NCBI GenBank assembly: GCA_963771655.1 | Contig: CAVYUG010000004.1 | Span: 186,001 to 250,000, forward strand | Direction of reading: 5' to 3' | Length of the DNA stretch: 64,000 bases | DNA from: JAWVFM01 sp963771655 | GTDB lineage: Bacteria > Actinomycetota > Thermoleophilia > Solirubrobacterales > 70-9 | Shown here: one piece after another, positions 11,825 through 19,936 of the stretch | How the letters are laid out: the number at the start of each line of letters is the position of its first letter | Numbering within the stretch: the stretch's first letter is position 1 | The notes under the pieces: generated by a model | Told to the model about the DNA's origin: nothing | The model's input: only the letters and a program-made list of their open reading frames with translations | Databases searched by the model: none | Position numbers and translations under genes: made by a program

Positions 11825-11838
11825 CCCAGCCGGGGTAT
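11822..11838. promoter_or_regulatory. Candidate CsoR operator
   Basis: ATACCC and GGGTAT form a perfect 6-bp inverted repeat with a 5-base spacer (AGCCG). CsoR-family operators are G/C-tract palindromes flanked by TA, so this matches the type. It overlaps the proposed −10 box of the operon and lies inside the 3' end of the opposing-oriented upstream sulfotransferase unit. Binding has not been shown. Confidence 0.6.
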
Positions 11839-11846
11839 TCCGAAGC

Positions 11847-12794
11847 TCAGCGTTCGACGAGCTCATAGCCGAGCTCCGCGAGCGTCGGTCCGGCGATCCG
11901 CTCGTACGCGGCGACGTCGGCCGGGTCCATCTCCTCGCGCCACCGGCCCGCTCGCTCGCGCCGCGGCGCCTCGGTCACCAGCGCATGCTGGCGCTCCCGC
12001 TCGGCGGCTGGGATGCCGGCGCGCTCGCCGCCCAGCTCGAGATCGCGCGCCACGGCGCTCATCCGCTCCGGAGCCCCCTCGTGGTAGTCGAGCATCGCGG
12101 GCTCGAACGGGAGCTCCGCGAACTCGCAGACCCGCCGCACGACGGGCTCGGGGTCGGCGACCAGTCCCTCGTAGCGCACCTCGACGTAATGGGCGAGGCT
12201 TCGCGCCTTGCGCCGTGCGCGTCGAACCTGCGAGGTCCACTGCACCGCCGCGTCCTCGATCGAGTCCGGGCCCCAGCTCACCCCGAGGATCGACAGCGCG
12301 ACATCGCGTCCGTCGCGGATCAGGTGGATGAAGTGCGCCTCCGGCAGCGCGCCGCCGATGCGCTTCATCGTCTTCACGTACTGCGGGGTCTTCTCGCCCC
12401 AGCGCGGCTTCGACTGCTTCGCGGCGTAGGCCTCGTAAAAAGCGCGCGCGGCGTCGCCGGGCTGGAGCGGCGCCGCGCCGCCGAGGCGGGCCTCGAGCTC
12501 GGACCGCTCGAGGCCGAAGTCGCGCCATCGGCGATGGGTTGTGATCAGCTCGAGCGCTCGCTGACGGCAGTCGCGCCCCGCCGCAACCTCCTCTTCGCAG
12601 GCGCGGATCAGCTTCGGCAGGAAGTGCGTCTCGGGCGGGATCGCGAGCTGCGAGTGCGCATCCAGCATCAGCCGCAGGAGCGTCGTGCCCGACCTCGGGA
12701 CGCCCACGACGAACGGCGCCGCCGGTCGCTCGGGCTCGCCCAGCCGCCCCAATGCGCGCCGCGCCCCCCGCCGAATCTGGCTAAGTCGGCCCAT
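11847..12794 (-). CDS. Sulfotransferase family protein (ST1)
   Basis: A 315-residue PAPS-dependent sulfotransferase of the bacterial Sulfotransfer_3-like group. The 5'-phosphosulfate loop is GVPRSGTTLLRLML (near residue 34), followed by the family hallmark IPPETHFLP. KPRWGEKTPQYV and the 3'-phosphate-binding segment HLIRDGRDVALS follow. I chose the ATG giving MGRLSQIRRGARR; longer versions run into the divergent gene. It is read divergently from ST2 across 26 bases. Four more proteins with the same motifs lie between 19936 and 25845. The acceptor is unknown. Confidence 0.9.
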   Translation of the reverse strand: MGRLSQIRRGARRALGRLGEPERPAAPFVVGVPRSGTTLLRLMLDAHSQLAIPPETHFLPKLIRACEEEVAAGRDCRQRALELITTHRRWRDFGLERSELEARLGGAAPLQPGDAARAFYEAYAAKQSKPRWGEKTPQYVKTMKRIGGALPEAHFIHLIRDGRDVALSILGVSWGPDSIEDAAVQWTSQVRRARRKARSLAHYVEVRYEGLVADPEPVVRRVCEFAELPFEPAMLDYHEGAPERMSAVARDLELGGERAGIPAAERERQHALVTEAPRRERAGRWREEMDPADVAAYERIAGPTLAELGYELVER

Positions 12795-12820
12795 GACGCT
12801 GTCTAGTCTTTCACCTCCCA

Positions 12821-13654
12821 ATGACCCCGATCCCACGCTGGATGCAGGAGCTCGAGGTGCCCGAGTGCCCGGCCGGGTGGCGCACGGGCCCGCCCGACTT
12901 CGTCGGCGTCGGCGCCCAGCGGTGCGGGACCTCGTGGTGGTACCGCGGGACGATGCGCTCCCATCCGGGCGTGGTTCGGGTGGCGAAGCCCGGCAAGGAG
13001 CTTCACTACTTCGATCGCTTCTGGGACGCCGAGCCACCGGACGACTTCATCGAGCGCTATCACGCGCTCTTCCCGCGCCCGGAGGGCGCGATCACCGGCG
13101 AATGGACCCCGCGCTACATGGTCGACTTCTGGACGATGCGGCTGCTAAGGCGCGCGGCGCCGGAGGCCCGGCTCCTGATCATGCTCCGCGACCCGATCGA
13201 GCGGCTGCGCTCGGGCATTCAGCGCGAGCGGATGCTCGCCGACGAGGCCGGGAAGCCGTTCGAGCTCTCGCACATGTCCGAGGCGGTCTATCGCGGCCTC
13301 TACTGCGACCAGGTCCGCGGCGTCCTCGAGCTCTTTCCCCGCGAGAGGGTGCTGATCCTCCAGTTCGAGCGCTGCCGTCAGGACCCGCTCGGCGAGATGC
13401 GCCGAACACAGGAGTTCCTCGGCATCGACCCCCTCGACGAGATCCCGGGCAAGCTCTCCCAGCACAAGCGCCCGCCGGGGACGAAGCCGGACCTCTCGGC
13501 CGAGCGTCACGACGAGCTCGTGCGGCGGATGCGCGACGACGTCGCCCGACTGGCCGGCCTGTGCCCGGAGATCGACCTCTCGCTGTGGCCGAACTTCGCC
13601 GATGTCGAGCCGGTCGCCCCGGTCGCGGCGGTTGCCGGCTCCGCGAGCGCCTGA
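12821..13654 (+). CDS. Sulfotransferase, heparan-sulfate-type fold (ST2)
   Basis: A 277-residue sulfotransferase of a different subgroup from ST1. The PAPS loop is GVGAQRCGTSWW at about 29-40, the 3'-phosphate segment is LIMLRDPIERLRSG, and KELHYFDRFWD follows the loop, as in heparan- and glycan-type Sulfotransfer_1 enzymes. GEWTPRYMVDFW is the conserved central segment. The C-terminal tail is Ala/Val-rich and probably disordered. The next gene, a glycosyltransferase, begins 3 bases after its stop, so the pair may act on one glycan. TAGTCT, 15 bases before the ATG, is a possible −10 box. Confidence 0.88.
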   Translation: MTPIPRWMQELEVPECPAGWRTGPPDFVGVGAQRCGTSWWYRGTMRSHPGVVRVAKPGKELHYFDRFWDAEPPDDFIERYHALFPRPEGAITGEWTPRYMVDFWTMRLLRRAAPEARLLIMLRDPIERLRSGIQRERMLADEAGKPFELSHMSEAVYRGLYCDQVRGVLELFPRERVLILQFERCRQDPLGEMRRTQEFLGIDPLDEIPGKLSQHKRPPGTKPDLSAERHDELVRRMRDDVARLAGLCPEIDLSLWPNFADVEPVAPVAAVAGSASA

Positions 13655-13657
13655 GCC

Positions 13658-14746
13658 TTGCGCGTCGGCGTCTCGAGCTACTGGTTCAACCGCGGCCAGG
13701 CCGTGGTGGGCCGCCACCTCCGTTCGGCGCTCGACGATCTCGGGCACGAGACCTTCGTCCTCGCCCGGCCGTCGAAGGACTCCGCCGCCAAGCCGGCGCT
13801 GATCGAGCGCGGCGACGTCTGGGACCAGCCCGGCGTCACCGAGGCCTCGCACTACTCGATTCCGCTCTCCGAGATGGACCGCTGGGCTCGCGAGAACGAG
13901 CTCGAGGCCGTGTTCTTCGACCAGAACTACCAGTTCGAGGAGATCGGGAGGCTCCGCGAGCTCGGCGTGCGGACGATCGGCCGCTTCGTCTGGGAGCAGT
14001 TCGAGCGCGGGCACGTCGAGGGCGCCGCGCGCGCCTTCGACGTCGTCTACTCGATGCTCGCTTGCGAGCGGGAGCGCTATGCGAGCCTCGGCCTCCAGAC
14101 GCCGCGGGTGCGGTGGGGCGTGCATCCCGAGCTGCTCGAGGCCGCCGAGCGCTTCCGCGGAGAGCACCCGGCCGACGGAACGGTGCGTCTCTACTTCCCC
14201 GGCGGCTACATGACGAAGCGAAAGCCACTGCGTCCCACCCTCGATGCCTTCCAGGCCGCCCGCGGCGACGAGCTCCGTCTGCTGCTCAAGGCGCAGGTCG
14301 AAAAGCGGCAGAAGATGGTGCAGAGGGCGGTGCGAAAGGACGGGCGGATCGAGCCGATCTTCGACGACATGCCCACCGATGCGCACCACCGCCTGCTCGC
14401 CAGCGTCGACGCCTTCCTGGCGCCGAGCCGCTGGGAGGGCCTGGGCCTGCACCTCTACGAGGCGGCCGCCTTCGGCGTGCCCGTGATCACCAACGACAAC
14501 CCGCCGATGAACGAGGTGGTCGTCGACGGCGAGAACGGAGTCCTCGTGCCGGGGGTGCCCGCTGAGGAGGAGGCCCCCTCTGGCATTCCGGCGTGGGACC
14601 CGGACGTCGGCGCCCTGACCGACGCGATCGAGCGCATCGCGGACCCGGAGGCCAGGGCTCTGCTCGCGGCGGGCACCGCGCGGGCGCGCGAGCGGTTGTC
14701 CTGGGACAACACGCTCGCGGACCTACGGGCGCTGCTGACCGGCTAG
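13658..14746 (+). CDS. Glycosyltransferase, GT4-like (copy A)
   Basis: A 362-residue GT-B-fold glycosyltransferase. The N-terminal acceptor domain starts RVGVSSYWFNRGQAVVGRH. The C-terminal donor domain carries FLAPSRWEGLGLHLYEAAAF and GVPVITNDNPPMNEVV, the E-x7-E-type donor-binding loop of GT4 enzymes. The TTG start, 3 bases after ST2, is the only one that keeps the first beta strand intact. It is closely similar to the gene at 23789-24907 (shared WFNRGQ, LGHET, WDQP, DQNYQFE/A, IGRFVWE, ITND-PP-NEV). Donor and acceptor sugars are unknown. Confidence 0.88.
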   Translation: MRVGVSSYWFNRGQAVVGRHLRSALDDLGHETFVLARPSKDSAAKPALIERGDVWDQPGVTEASHYSIPLSEMDRWARENELEAVFFDQNYQFEEIGRLRELGVRTIGRFVWEQFERGHVEGAARAFDVVYSMLACERERYASLGLQTPRVRWGVHPELLEAAERFRGEHPADGTVRLYFPGGYMTKRKPLRPTLDAFQAARGDELRLLLKAQVEKRQKMVQRAVRKDGRIEPIFDDMPTDAHHRLLASVDAFLAPSRWEGLGLHLYEAAAFGVPVITNDNPPMNEVVVDGENGVLVPGVPAEEEAPSGIPAWDPDVGALTDAIERIADPEARALLAAGTARARERLSWDNTLADLRALLTG

Positions 14747-14756
14747 CTCCCGCGTC

Positions 14757-14762
14757 TATCCT
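14757..14762 (+). promoter_or_regulatory. Putative −10 box (TATCCT) of the GT2-type gene
   Basis: TATCCT ends 9 bases before the ATG at 14772, consistent with a leaderless or nearly leaderless transcript. It belongs to a recurring pattern in this window. Confidence 0.45.
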
Positions 14763-14771
14763 GCGCCGCTC

Positions 14772-15938
14772 ATGCCCGGAGGCTCGCCCCGCGTCGTGAT
14801 GGCGCTCAAGGTCCGCGACGAGGAGGACGTGATCGAGTCGGTGTTGCGCTACCACCGCGCGCAGGGAGTCGACTTCTTCATCGTCACCGACAACGCGTCG
14901 ACCGACGGCACGCCGGAGATCCTCGAGCGCTGGGTTGGGGCCGGCCTCGCGCGCGTGATCGTCGAGCCGAGCCCGGAGCTGGCCGAGCGTGGGCACGAGT
15001 GGGTCACGCGGATGGCGCGCCTAGCCGCCACCGACCACGACGCCGACTGGGTCGTCCACGGGGACGCCGACGAGTTCTGGTGGCCGCTCGAGGGCACGAT
15101 CGGAGAGGCGCTCGCCGCGGTGCCGCCCGAGTTCGGCGTCGTGCTCGGGCCGCGGGTCGAGTTCGTCGCCCGCCCTGACGGCCCCGGCACCTTCTTCGAT
15201 CGCCTCATATATCGGGAGGCCCGCTCGATGCTCCGGCCGAAGATCGCCCACCGCGCGCTGCCGGACGTGATGGTGCTCCACCGCGGTCAGCACGACGTCA
15301 CGGCCGGCCGCGACGCGGAGGACGCGTGGCAGCGGCTGCGGACGCCCGGCCGGCCCGTTCTGCGCACCGTGCGACCCGAGGGCGGAGACGAGGCCGAGGA
15401 CCGGCTCGTCTGGTACCCGCGCTGGCCGCTGCGGATCTTCCACCTCCCCCTGCGCTCGCTCGATCAGTACCGCCGCAAGGTCGAGGCGATGCTGAACGAC
15501 CCGGCCTCGGCCGGTGGCGGGATGCGCGGTCGCCTGCGCGAGGCCTACGAGAGCGGCGGGATCGAAAAGCTCTACGCCGAGCTCGTCACCGACGACGACG
15601 CCGTCGAGGCCGGCCTCGCGGAGGGCCTCCTGGTCCGCGACGAGCGTCTGCGGGACTTCATAGCCGGCGTCGGGGATCCGATCGAGGGCGAGGTGGCGCC
15701 GAGGCCCGCCTCGCCGAGCCCTGCGGACTTGGCCGCCGAGCAGGCCGCGCTGGAGCGCGACGCGATGCACGTGCTCTCGAGGACGGAGCGCATGCTGATG
15801 ATCCGCCACGACGAGGCCCGAGCGGAGGTGAAGCGCCTGCGCCGCAAGCTCGACCGGACCCGCGACGCGAAGCCGCAGCGCCGGCGCCCGCCGCTGCGGC
15901 GGGCTCGCATGGCCATCGGCCGGCTGCTCGGGCGCTAG
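14772..15938 (+). CDS. Glycosyltransferase family 2-type protein
   Basis: A 388-residue protein with a GT-A fold of the Glyco_tranf_2_4 type. It begins PRVVMALKVRDEEDVIES; TDNASTDGTPEILERW follows, and the DxD motif that binds nucleotide-sugar and metal is VHGDADEFWWP at about residues 96-106. The region IFHLPLRSLDQYRRKV is a family hallmark. After about residue 310 the chain becomes a charged coiled coil with an Arg-rich tail (RRRPPLRRARMAIGRLL), which could hold it at the membrane. A TATCCT box ends 9 bases before the ATG. The next gene converges on it, with only 4 bases between. Confidence 0.85.
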   Translation: MPGGSPRVVMALKVRDEEDVIESVLRYHRAQGVDFFIVTDNASTDGTPEILERWVGAGLARVIVEPSPELAERGHEWVTRMARLAATDHDADWVVHGDADEFWWPLEGTIGEALAAVPPEFGVVLGPRVEFVARPDGPGTFFDRLIYREARSMLRPKIAHRALPDVMVLHRGQHDVTAGRDAEDAWQRLRTPGRPVLRTVRPEGGDEAEDRLVWYPRWPLRIFHLPLRSLDQYRRKVEAMLNDPASAGGGMRGRLREAYESGGIEKLYAELVTDDDAVEAGLAEGLLVRDERLRDFIAGVGDPIEGEVAPRPASPSPADLAAEQAALERDAMHVLSRTERMLMIRHDEARAEVKRLRRKLDRTRDAKPQRRRPPLRRARMAIGRLLGR

Positions 15939-15942
15939 CGGG

Positions 15943-17094
15943 TTACGGGAACAGCGAGAACGGCCGGAGCGCGTCGACGACGCGGCTCACCGGCACCCCC
16001 GCCTTCGACGACTCGATGCCGGACCCGCGCGGGCACTTCGGCTTCGAGAGGTCGTTGTCTTTGCCGGACCCGCCGATGCAGCGGTCGTTGCCGCTCTCCG
16101 AGAGGAGATCGTCGTTGCCCGACCCTCCACGGATCTTGTCGACCCCGCCGCCGCTCAGCTTGGTGTTGCCGGCGAGAGGCATGTTGTCGCCGACGACGAG
16201 GTCGTTCTGCGCATCGCCGCCGGTGTCGTCGCCGCCACCACCCGAGGCCTCGCCTGGGGCCGCGTTGTCGCCGATGACGATGTCGTTGCCCTTCTTGCCT
16301 CCGCGCAGCTTGTCACCGGCGCCGCCCCGCGCGCTGCCCTGCTCGGCATAGCTGTCGCCGATCACGACGTCGTCGCCGATGAACCCCGTGATCTCGTCCT
16401 TGCCGCCCCCTGTGGCGACGCCATTGCGGACCGCCGAGTCCCCGATGCCGAGGTCGTTGCGCTCGTCGAGGCGGATGAAGTCGTTGCCGTTACCGGCCGC
16501 GTGGTCGGGCGAAAGAGCATCGCCGATCGCGACGTCGACGCCGCGCCCGGTGAGGATCTTGTCGTTGCCTGTGCCCTTTGCGTTGCCCTGCGTGGTGAAC
16601 GCATCGCCGATCACGTGATCGTTGCCGGGACCGGCCTGGACCTTGTCATTCCCGGAGCCATTGACGTCGCCGCCCCTGGGCATGTAGTTGTCGCCGACGA
16701 TCAGATCGTTGCCCGCCGAGCCGATGACGAAGTCCTTCCCCGTCGATCCGTTCGAGTTGATCGAGTCGCCCACGACGACGTCGTTGTCGTTGAACCCGGC
16801 GATCTTGTCGTTGCCGGGGCCGCCCTGGACGACGTCGTTGCCGCTGCCGGCGCAGATGAAGTCGTTCCCGCCCATCCCGTCGATGGTGTCGTTGCCGCTG
16901 AAGGAGTCGATGACGTCCGAGCCGGGCGTGCCGACAAGCTGGTCGTCGCCGAGCCTGCCGGGAATCGTGACCTTGTGGCCGAAGCAGCTCGGCGCGGCGA
17001 GTGACGTGGCCGGCCAGGCGAGAGCCACGACGGCGCTCGCGATCGCCGCCGCTAGCGTGAGTCGCCAGCCCGCGTTGATGTCCCTACGTACCAC
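15943..17094 (-). CDS. Secreted RTX-type calcium-binding repeat protein
   Basis: A 383-residue exported protein with a signal peptide (LTLAAAIASAVVALAWPATS then LAAPSC). It is followed by a single domain built almost entirely of Asp/Gly/Asn-rich nonapeptide-like repeats (GTPGSDVIDSFSGNDTIDG, GSGNDVVQGGPGNDKIAG). Such repeats fold into a Ca2+-bound parallel beta roll. The middle repeats depart from the classic form and recur as (V/I)(V/I)GD plus a variable loop. Cys residues cluster at the N-terminus and in the last repeat (NDRCIGGSGK and KPKCPRG), suggesting disulfide caps. There is no catalytic domain. RTX proteins usually need a type I secretion system, which is not seen here; the ordinary signal peptide implies Sec export. 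It is divergent from purC. Confidence 0.85.
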   Translation of the reverse strand: MVRRDINAGWRLTLAAAIASAVVALAWPATSLAAPSCFGHKVTIPGRLGDDQLVGTPGSDVIDSFSGNDTIDGMGGNDFICAGSGNDVVQGGPGNDKIAGFNDNDVVVGDSINSNGSTGKDFVIGSAGNDLIVGDNYMPRGGDVNGSGNDKVQAGPGNDHVIGDAFTTQGNAKGTGNDKILTGRGVDVAIGDALSPDHAAGNGNDFIRLDERNDLGIGDSAVRNGVATGGGKDEITGFIGDDVVIGDSYAEQGSARGGAGDKLRGGKKGNDIVIGDNAAPGEASGGGGDDTGGDAQNDLVVGDNMPLAGNTKLSGGGVDKIRGGSGNDDLLSESGNDRCIGGSGKDNDLSKPKCPRGSGIESSKAGVPVSRVVDALRPFSLFP

Positions 17095-17131
17095 TGTTCG
17101 TCGCCTCGCCTTCTGCGCCCGAGTCCCTTGT

Positions 17132-17137
17132 TAGCAT
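17132..17137 (+). promoter_or_regulatory. Putative −10 box (TAGCAT) of purC
   Basis: TAGCAT ends 9 bases before the purC ATG, in the 52-base gap between divergent genes. No good −35 was recognised. Confidence 0.45.
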
Positions 17138-17146
17138 CGCCCGCCG

Positions 17147-18022
17147 ATGCCCGCGGCGCTCGCTGATCTAACCCTACATGCTCGCGGCAAGGTCCGGGAG
17201 ATGTACGAGGTCGACGACGACCTCCTCATGGTCGCCTCCGACCGCATCTCGGCGTACGACGTGATCCTGCCCGACCCCATCCCGGACAAGGGCGCGGTGC
17301 TCACGCAGATGTCGGTGTTCTGGTTCGAGCACCTGGGCGACATTTGCCCCAATCACTTCCTCTCGCTGGACGTGCCGGAGGAGGTCGTCGGGCGGGCGGT
17401 CCGGGTGCGGCGACTCGACATGTACCCGGTCGAGTGCGTGGTGCGGGGCTACCTCTCCGGCTCTGGCTGGCGCGAGTACCGCGAGAGCGGCGCCGTCTGC
17501 GGCATCGAGCTGGCCGACGGGCTCCAGGAGTCCGACAAGCTCCCGCAGCCGATCTTCACGCCGGCGACGAAGGCCGAGCTGGGTGAGCACGACGAGAACG
17601 TCGACTTCGAGCGCGCGGTGGAGATCGTCGGTGACCGCGGCCTCATGGAGCACCTCCGCGACGCCTCGATCGAGCTCTACACCCGGGCCTCGGAGCACGC
17701 CGCCGAGCGAGGGATCATCCTCGCCGACACGAAGTTCGAGTTCGGTTCCCACGCCGGCGCCGAGGTCGTCCTCGCCGACGAGGTCCTGACCCCCGACTCA
17801 TCGCGCTTCTGGCCCGCTGACGAGTACGAGCCGGGCCGGCCTCAGCGCTCGTTCGACAAGCAGTACGTGCGCGACTACCTCGACTCCACCGGTTGGGACC
17901 ACACCCCGCCTGCGCCGGAGCTTCCCACCGAGGTGATCGACAACACACGCGCGCGCTACGTGGAGGCGTACGAGCGCGTTTCCGAACGCGAATTCTCCTC
18001 ACCGGGCACCCCACCCGCGTGA
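17147..18022 (+). CDS. purC: Phosphoribosylaminoimidazole-succinocarboxamide synthase
   Basis: PurC condenses CAIR with aspartate using ATP. The 291-residue protein is of the usual ADE1-like bacterial type. Motifs include GKVREMYEVDDDLLMVASDR (nucleotide loop), ISAYDVILPDPIPDKGAVLT, VVRGYLSGSGWREY, and the SAICAR synthetase signature regions IFTPATKAELGEHDENV and GIILADTKFEFG. TPDSSRFWPADEY follows, then QRSFDKQYVRDYL. The next gene, a sulfotransferase, starts at a GTG that overlaps the purC TGA (GTGA). Confidence 0.97.
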   Translation: MPAALADLTLHARGKVREMYEVDDDLLMVASDRISAYDVILPDPIPDKGAVLTQMSVFWFEHLGDICPNHFLSLDVPEEVVGRAVRVRRLDMYPVECVVRGYLSGSGWREYRESGAVCGIELADGLQESDKLPQPIFTPATKAELGEHDENVDFERAVEIVGDRGLMEHLRDASIELYTRASEHAAERGIILADTKFEFGSHAGAEVVLADEVLTPDSSRFWPADEYEPGRPQRSFDKQYVRDYLDSTGWDHTPPAPELPTEVIDNTRARYVEAYERVSEREFSSPGTPPA

Positions 18023-18930
18023 ACATCTTCATCCAGGGGATGCGTCGTTCGGGAACGACGATCCTCTACGACGCGCTCCTCGCCGATCCCGAGCTTCGAT
18101 GCTTCTACGAGCCCCTTCGCGAGCAGGACGTGACCGAGGGAGGCGGCTCGGGCGCCCGCGAGGGCGATGCCTTCGCCGAGACCCGCGAGCTTCGCGAGCG
18201 GTTCCAGCGCGAGCGCTATCCCGACATCCCGGTCGAGGAGTTCAACTGGGGCGGCCCCCGCCGGCCGCCGCTCGAGCTCGAGCCGCGGCTGCCGCAGCAC
18301 TGCCGCGAGCTGCTGCGCTGGCTGCTCGGCATGGCGCCGCAGGTGATGGTGAAGGAGACCCGCCTCTACCGGAAGGTCGCCGACGTCGCCGAGCTCGACC
18401 CCGGGGCGGCGTTCGTCCACGTGGTCCGCGACCCGCGCTCGGTGACCGCGTCGATCGTCCTCGGGCGCAAGAAGCGGCGCCTGCGGCGATGGTCGAGCCC
18501 CGGCGAGATATTCGACGAGCGGACCGACCGCAAGCTGTGGTCGAGCCGCGCGATCTCGGGGGCGATGGCGAGCGAGGACGGCGTCGATCCGGCAGGCCTG
18601 AGCGACGTGGAGCACATCCTGCGCGTGTGGAAGCTCACATTCGAGTCCGCATACGAGGACGGGCGCCGGCTCTTCGGCGACCGCTACCTCCTGCTTCGGA
18701 ACGAGGACCTGCGCGAGGTGACCGAGGAGGCGATCGAGTCCGTCTACCGGGTGCTGGGCCGAGAGGCGCCGGCCGACGTGCGGGGGTGGGCGCGGGCCAA
18801 CGTCCGCGAGCCCGAGGCCGTGATCGCCGGCGACGACGAGCGCTGGGGTGAGTTGCTCGGGCGGCTCGAGCTCGGGCCGGCCCTCGAGGCGGCCGGATAC
18901 GCGGATCTGGCCGGTACGCTCACCGCGTGA
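18019..18930 (+). CDS. Sulfotransferase family protein (ST3), between purC and purS
   Basis: A 303-residue PAPS-type sulfotransferase. The P-loop-like motif IFIQGMRRSGTTILYDAL is at the extreme N-terminus, and the 3'-phosphate-binding segment HVVRDPRSVTASIVLGR comes later. It lacks the IPPETHF signature of the ST1/ST4-7 group and instead has CFYEPLRE after the loop, so it is a separate subgroup. GTGA overlaps join it to purC in front and to purS behind. A sulfotransferase is therefore physically placed inside a purine operon with translational coupling on both sides. Confidence 0.85.
   Translation: MNIFIQGMRRSGTTILYDALLADPELRCFYEPLREQDVTEGGGSGAREGDAFAETRELRERFQRERYPDIPVEEFNWGGPRRPPLELEPRLPQHCRELLRWLLGMAPQVMVKETRLYRKVADVAELDPGAAFVHVVRDPRSVTASIVLGRKKRRLRRWSSPGEIFDERTDRKLWSSRAISGAMASEDGVDPAGLSDVEHILRVWKLTFESAYEDGRRLFGDRYLLLRNEDLREVTEEAIESVYRVLGREAPADVRGWARANVREPEAVIAGDDERWGELLGRLELGPALEAAGYADLAGTLTA
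18915..18920 (+). promoter_or_regulatory. Putative −10 box (TACGCT) before purS
   Basis: TACGCT ends 6 bases before the purS GTG, inside the end of ST3. It would give purS-purQ a leaderless internal promoter in addition to read-through from purC. Confidence 0.4.
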
Positions 18931-19166
18931 AGGCCCGCGTCCTCATCCGCCCCAAGGAAGGCATCCTCGACCCGCAGGGCAAGGCCGTCGAACGGGCGCT
19001 TCCGGCGCTCGGCTTCGAGGGCATGCGCGAAATCCGCGTCGGGCGCCTCGTCGAGCTCGACGTCGAGGACGACGCGCGGCTGGGCGAGCTCTGCGAGAAG
19101 CTGCTGGCGAACCCGCTCGTCGAGGACTACGAGATCGAGGTTGAGGGAGGGACGAACAATCAGTGA
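18927..19166 (+). CDS. purS: Phosphoribosylformylglycinamidine synthase subunit PurS
   Basis: The 79-residue PurS dimer scaffolds the PurL-PurQ complex that converts FGAR to FGAM. The sequence KARVLIRPKEGILDPQGKAV, the RVGRLVELDVEDD strand and NPLVEDYEIEVE are the standard PurS features. The GTG start overlaps the ST3 stop. The presence of purS matches the short, single-domain PurL encoded at 25835-28026. Confidence 0.95.
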   Translation: MKARVLIRPKEGILDPQGKAVERALPALGFEGMREIRVGRLVELDVEDDARLGELCEKLLANPLVEDYEIEVEGGTNNQ

Positions 19167-19258
19167 GGGGAGGCGGACTCCCGCCGACTGGTGAGTTCGA
19201 CGTCGTGGAGACGCTCAACCGTGCACTCGATCAAACGGCTTCCCTCGTTGACCCATCC

Positions 19259-19936
19259 ATGACCACGTTCGGAGTCATCCAATTCCCCGGTAGCTGCGAC
19301 GAGCGGGATGCGCTCGCCGCCTGCGAGCGCGTCGGCGAAGCGCGGCTCGTCTGGCACGAGGAGACCGACCTCTCGGACCTCGACGCGGTGGTCGTCCCCG
19401 GCGGCTTCTCCTACGGCGACTATCTGCGCGCGGGCGCGATTGCCCGCTTCGCGCCGGCGATGAGCGCGGTGGCCGAGCTCGCCGCGGCCGGGATGCCGGT
19501 GCTCGGCATCTGCAACGGCTTCCAGGTGCTCTGCGAGGCCGGGTTGCTGCCCGGGGCGCTGCTGCCGAACGAGGGGTTGCGCTTCGTCTGCCGCCAGGTC
19601 GAGCTCGTGGCCGAGGGAGGCCGCGCGTTCGGATCCGGGATCGAGGCGGGTGAGCGACTCTCGATTCCCGTGAAGCATGCATGCGGCCGGTACTTCGCTT
19701 CACCCTCGCTGCTGGCCGCGCTCGGAGAGCGGGGCCAAATCGCGTTCCGCTATGCGCCCGGGGACAACCCGAACGGCTCCGTGGACGCGGTCGCCGGCGT
19801 CACCAACGAGGCCGGCAACGTCCTCGGCCTCATGCCGCATCCCGAGCACGCCGTCGACGCGCTCACCGGCTCCGCCGACGGCCTGCGGCTCTTCGCGGCG
19901 ATGGCGAGGCCCGCCGAAGCCCGCGCGGCAGCCTGA
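19259..19936 (+). CDS. purQ: Phosphoribosylformylglycinamidine synthase subunit PurQ (glutaminase)
   Basis: PurQ supplies ammonia from glutamine to PurL. It is a class I glutamine amidotransferase: FGVIQFPGSCDERDAL at the start, the nucleophile elbow VLGICNGFQVLCEAG with Cys85, and the His/Glu pair in LMPHPEHAVD near residue 200. The ATG giving MTTFGVIQ is preferred (225 residues, normal length). An in-frame GTG at 19163 overlaps the purS stop and would add 32 residues of non-conserved sequence. The roughly 90 bases between the two starts may therefore be an untranslated spacer. The next sulfotransferase begins at a TGATG overlap. Confidence 0.95.
   Translation: MTTFGVIQFPGSCDERDALAACERVGEARLVWHEETDLSDLDAVVVPGGFSYGDYLRAGAIARFAPAMSAVAELAAAGMPVLGICNGFQVLCEAGLLPGALLPNEGLRFVCRQVELVAEGGRAFGSGIEAGERLSIPVKHACGRYFASPSLLAALGERGQIAFRYAPGDNPNGSVDAVAGVTNEAGNVLGLMPHPEHAVDALTGSADGLRLFAAMARPAEARAAA

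Noticed and set aside
16155..17004. Regularly spaced short repeats resembling a CRISPR array
   Set aside because: The repetition follows the codon pattern of Gly-Asn-Asp repeats in the RTX gene. Units are not identical and are not separated by unique spacers of constant length.
19163..19258. Longer PurQ start overlapping purS
   Set aside because: The added 32 residues are not conserved in the family; PurQ normally begins at the FGVIQFPGS strand. It remains possible.
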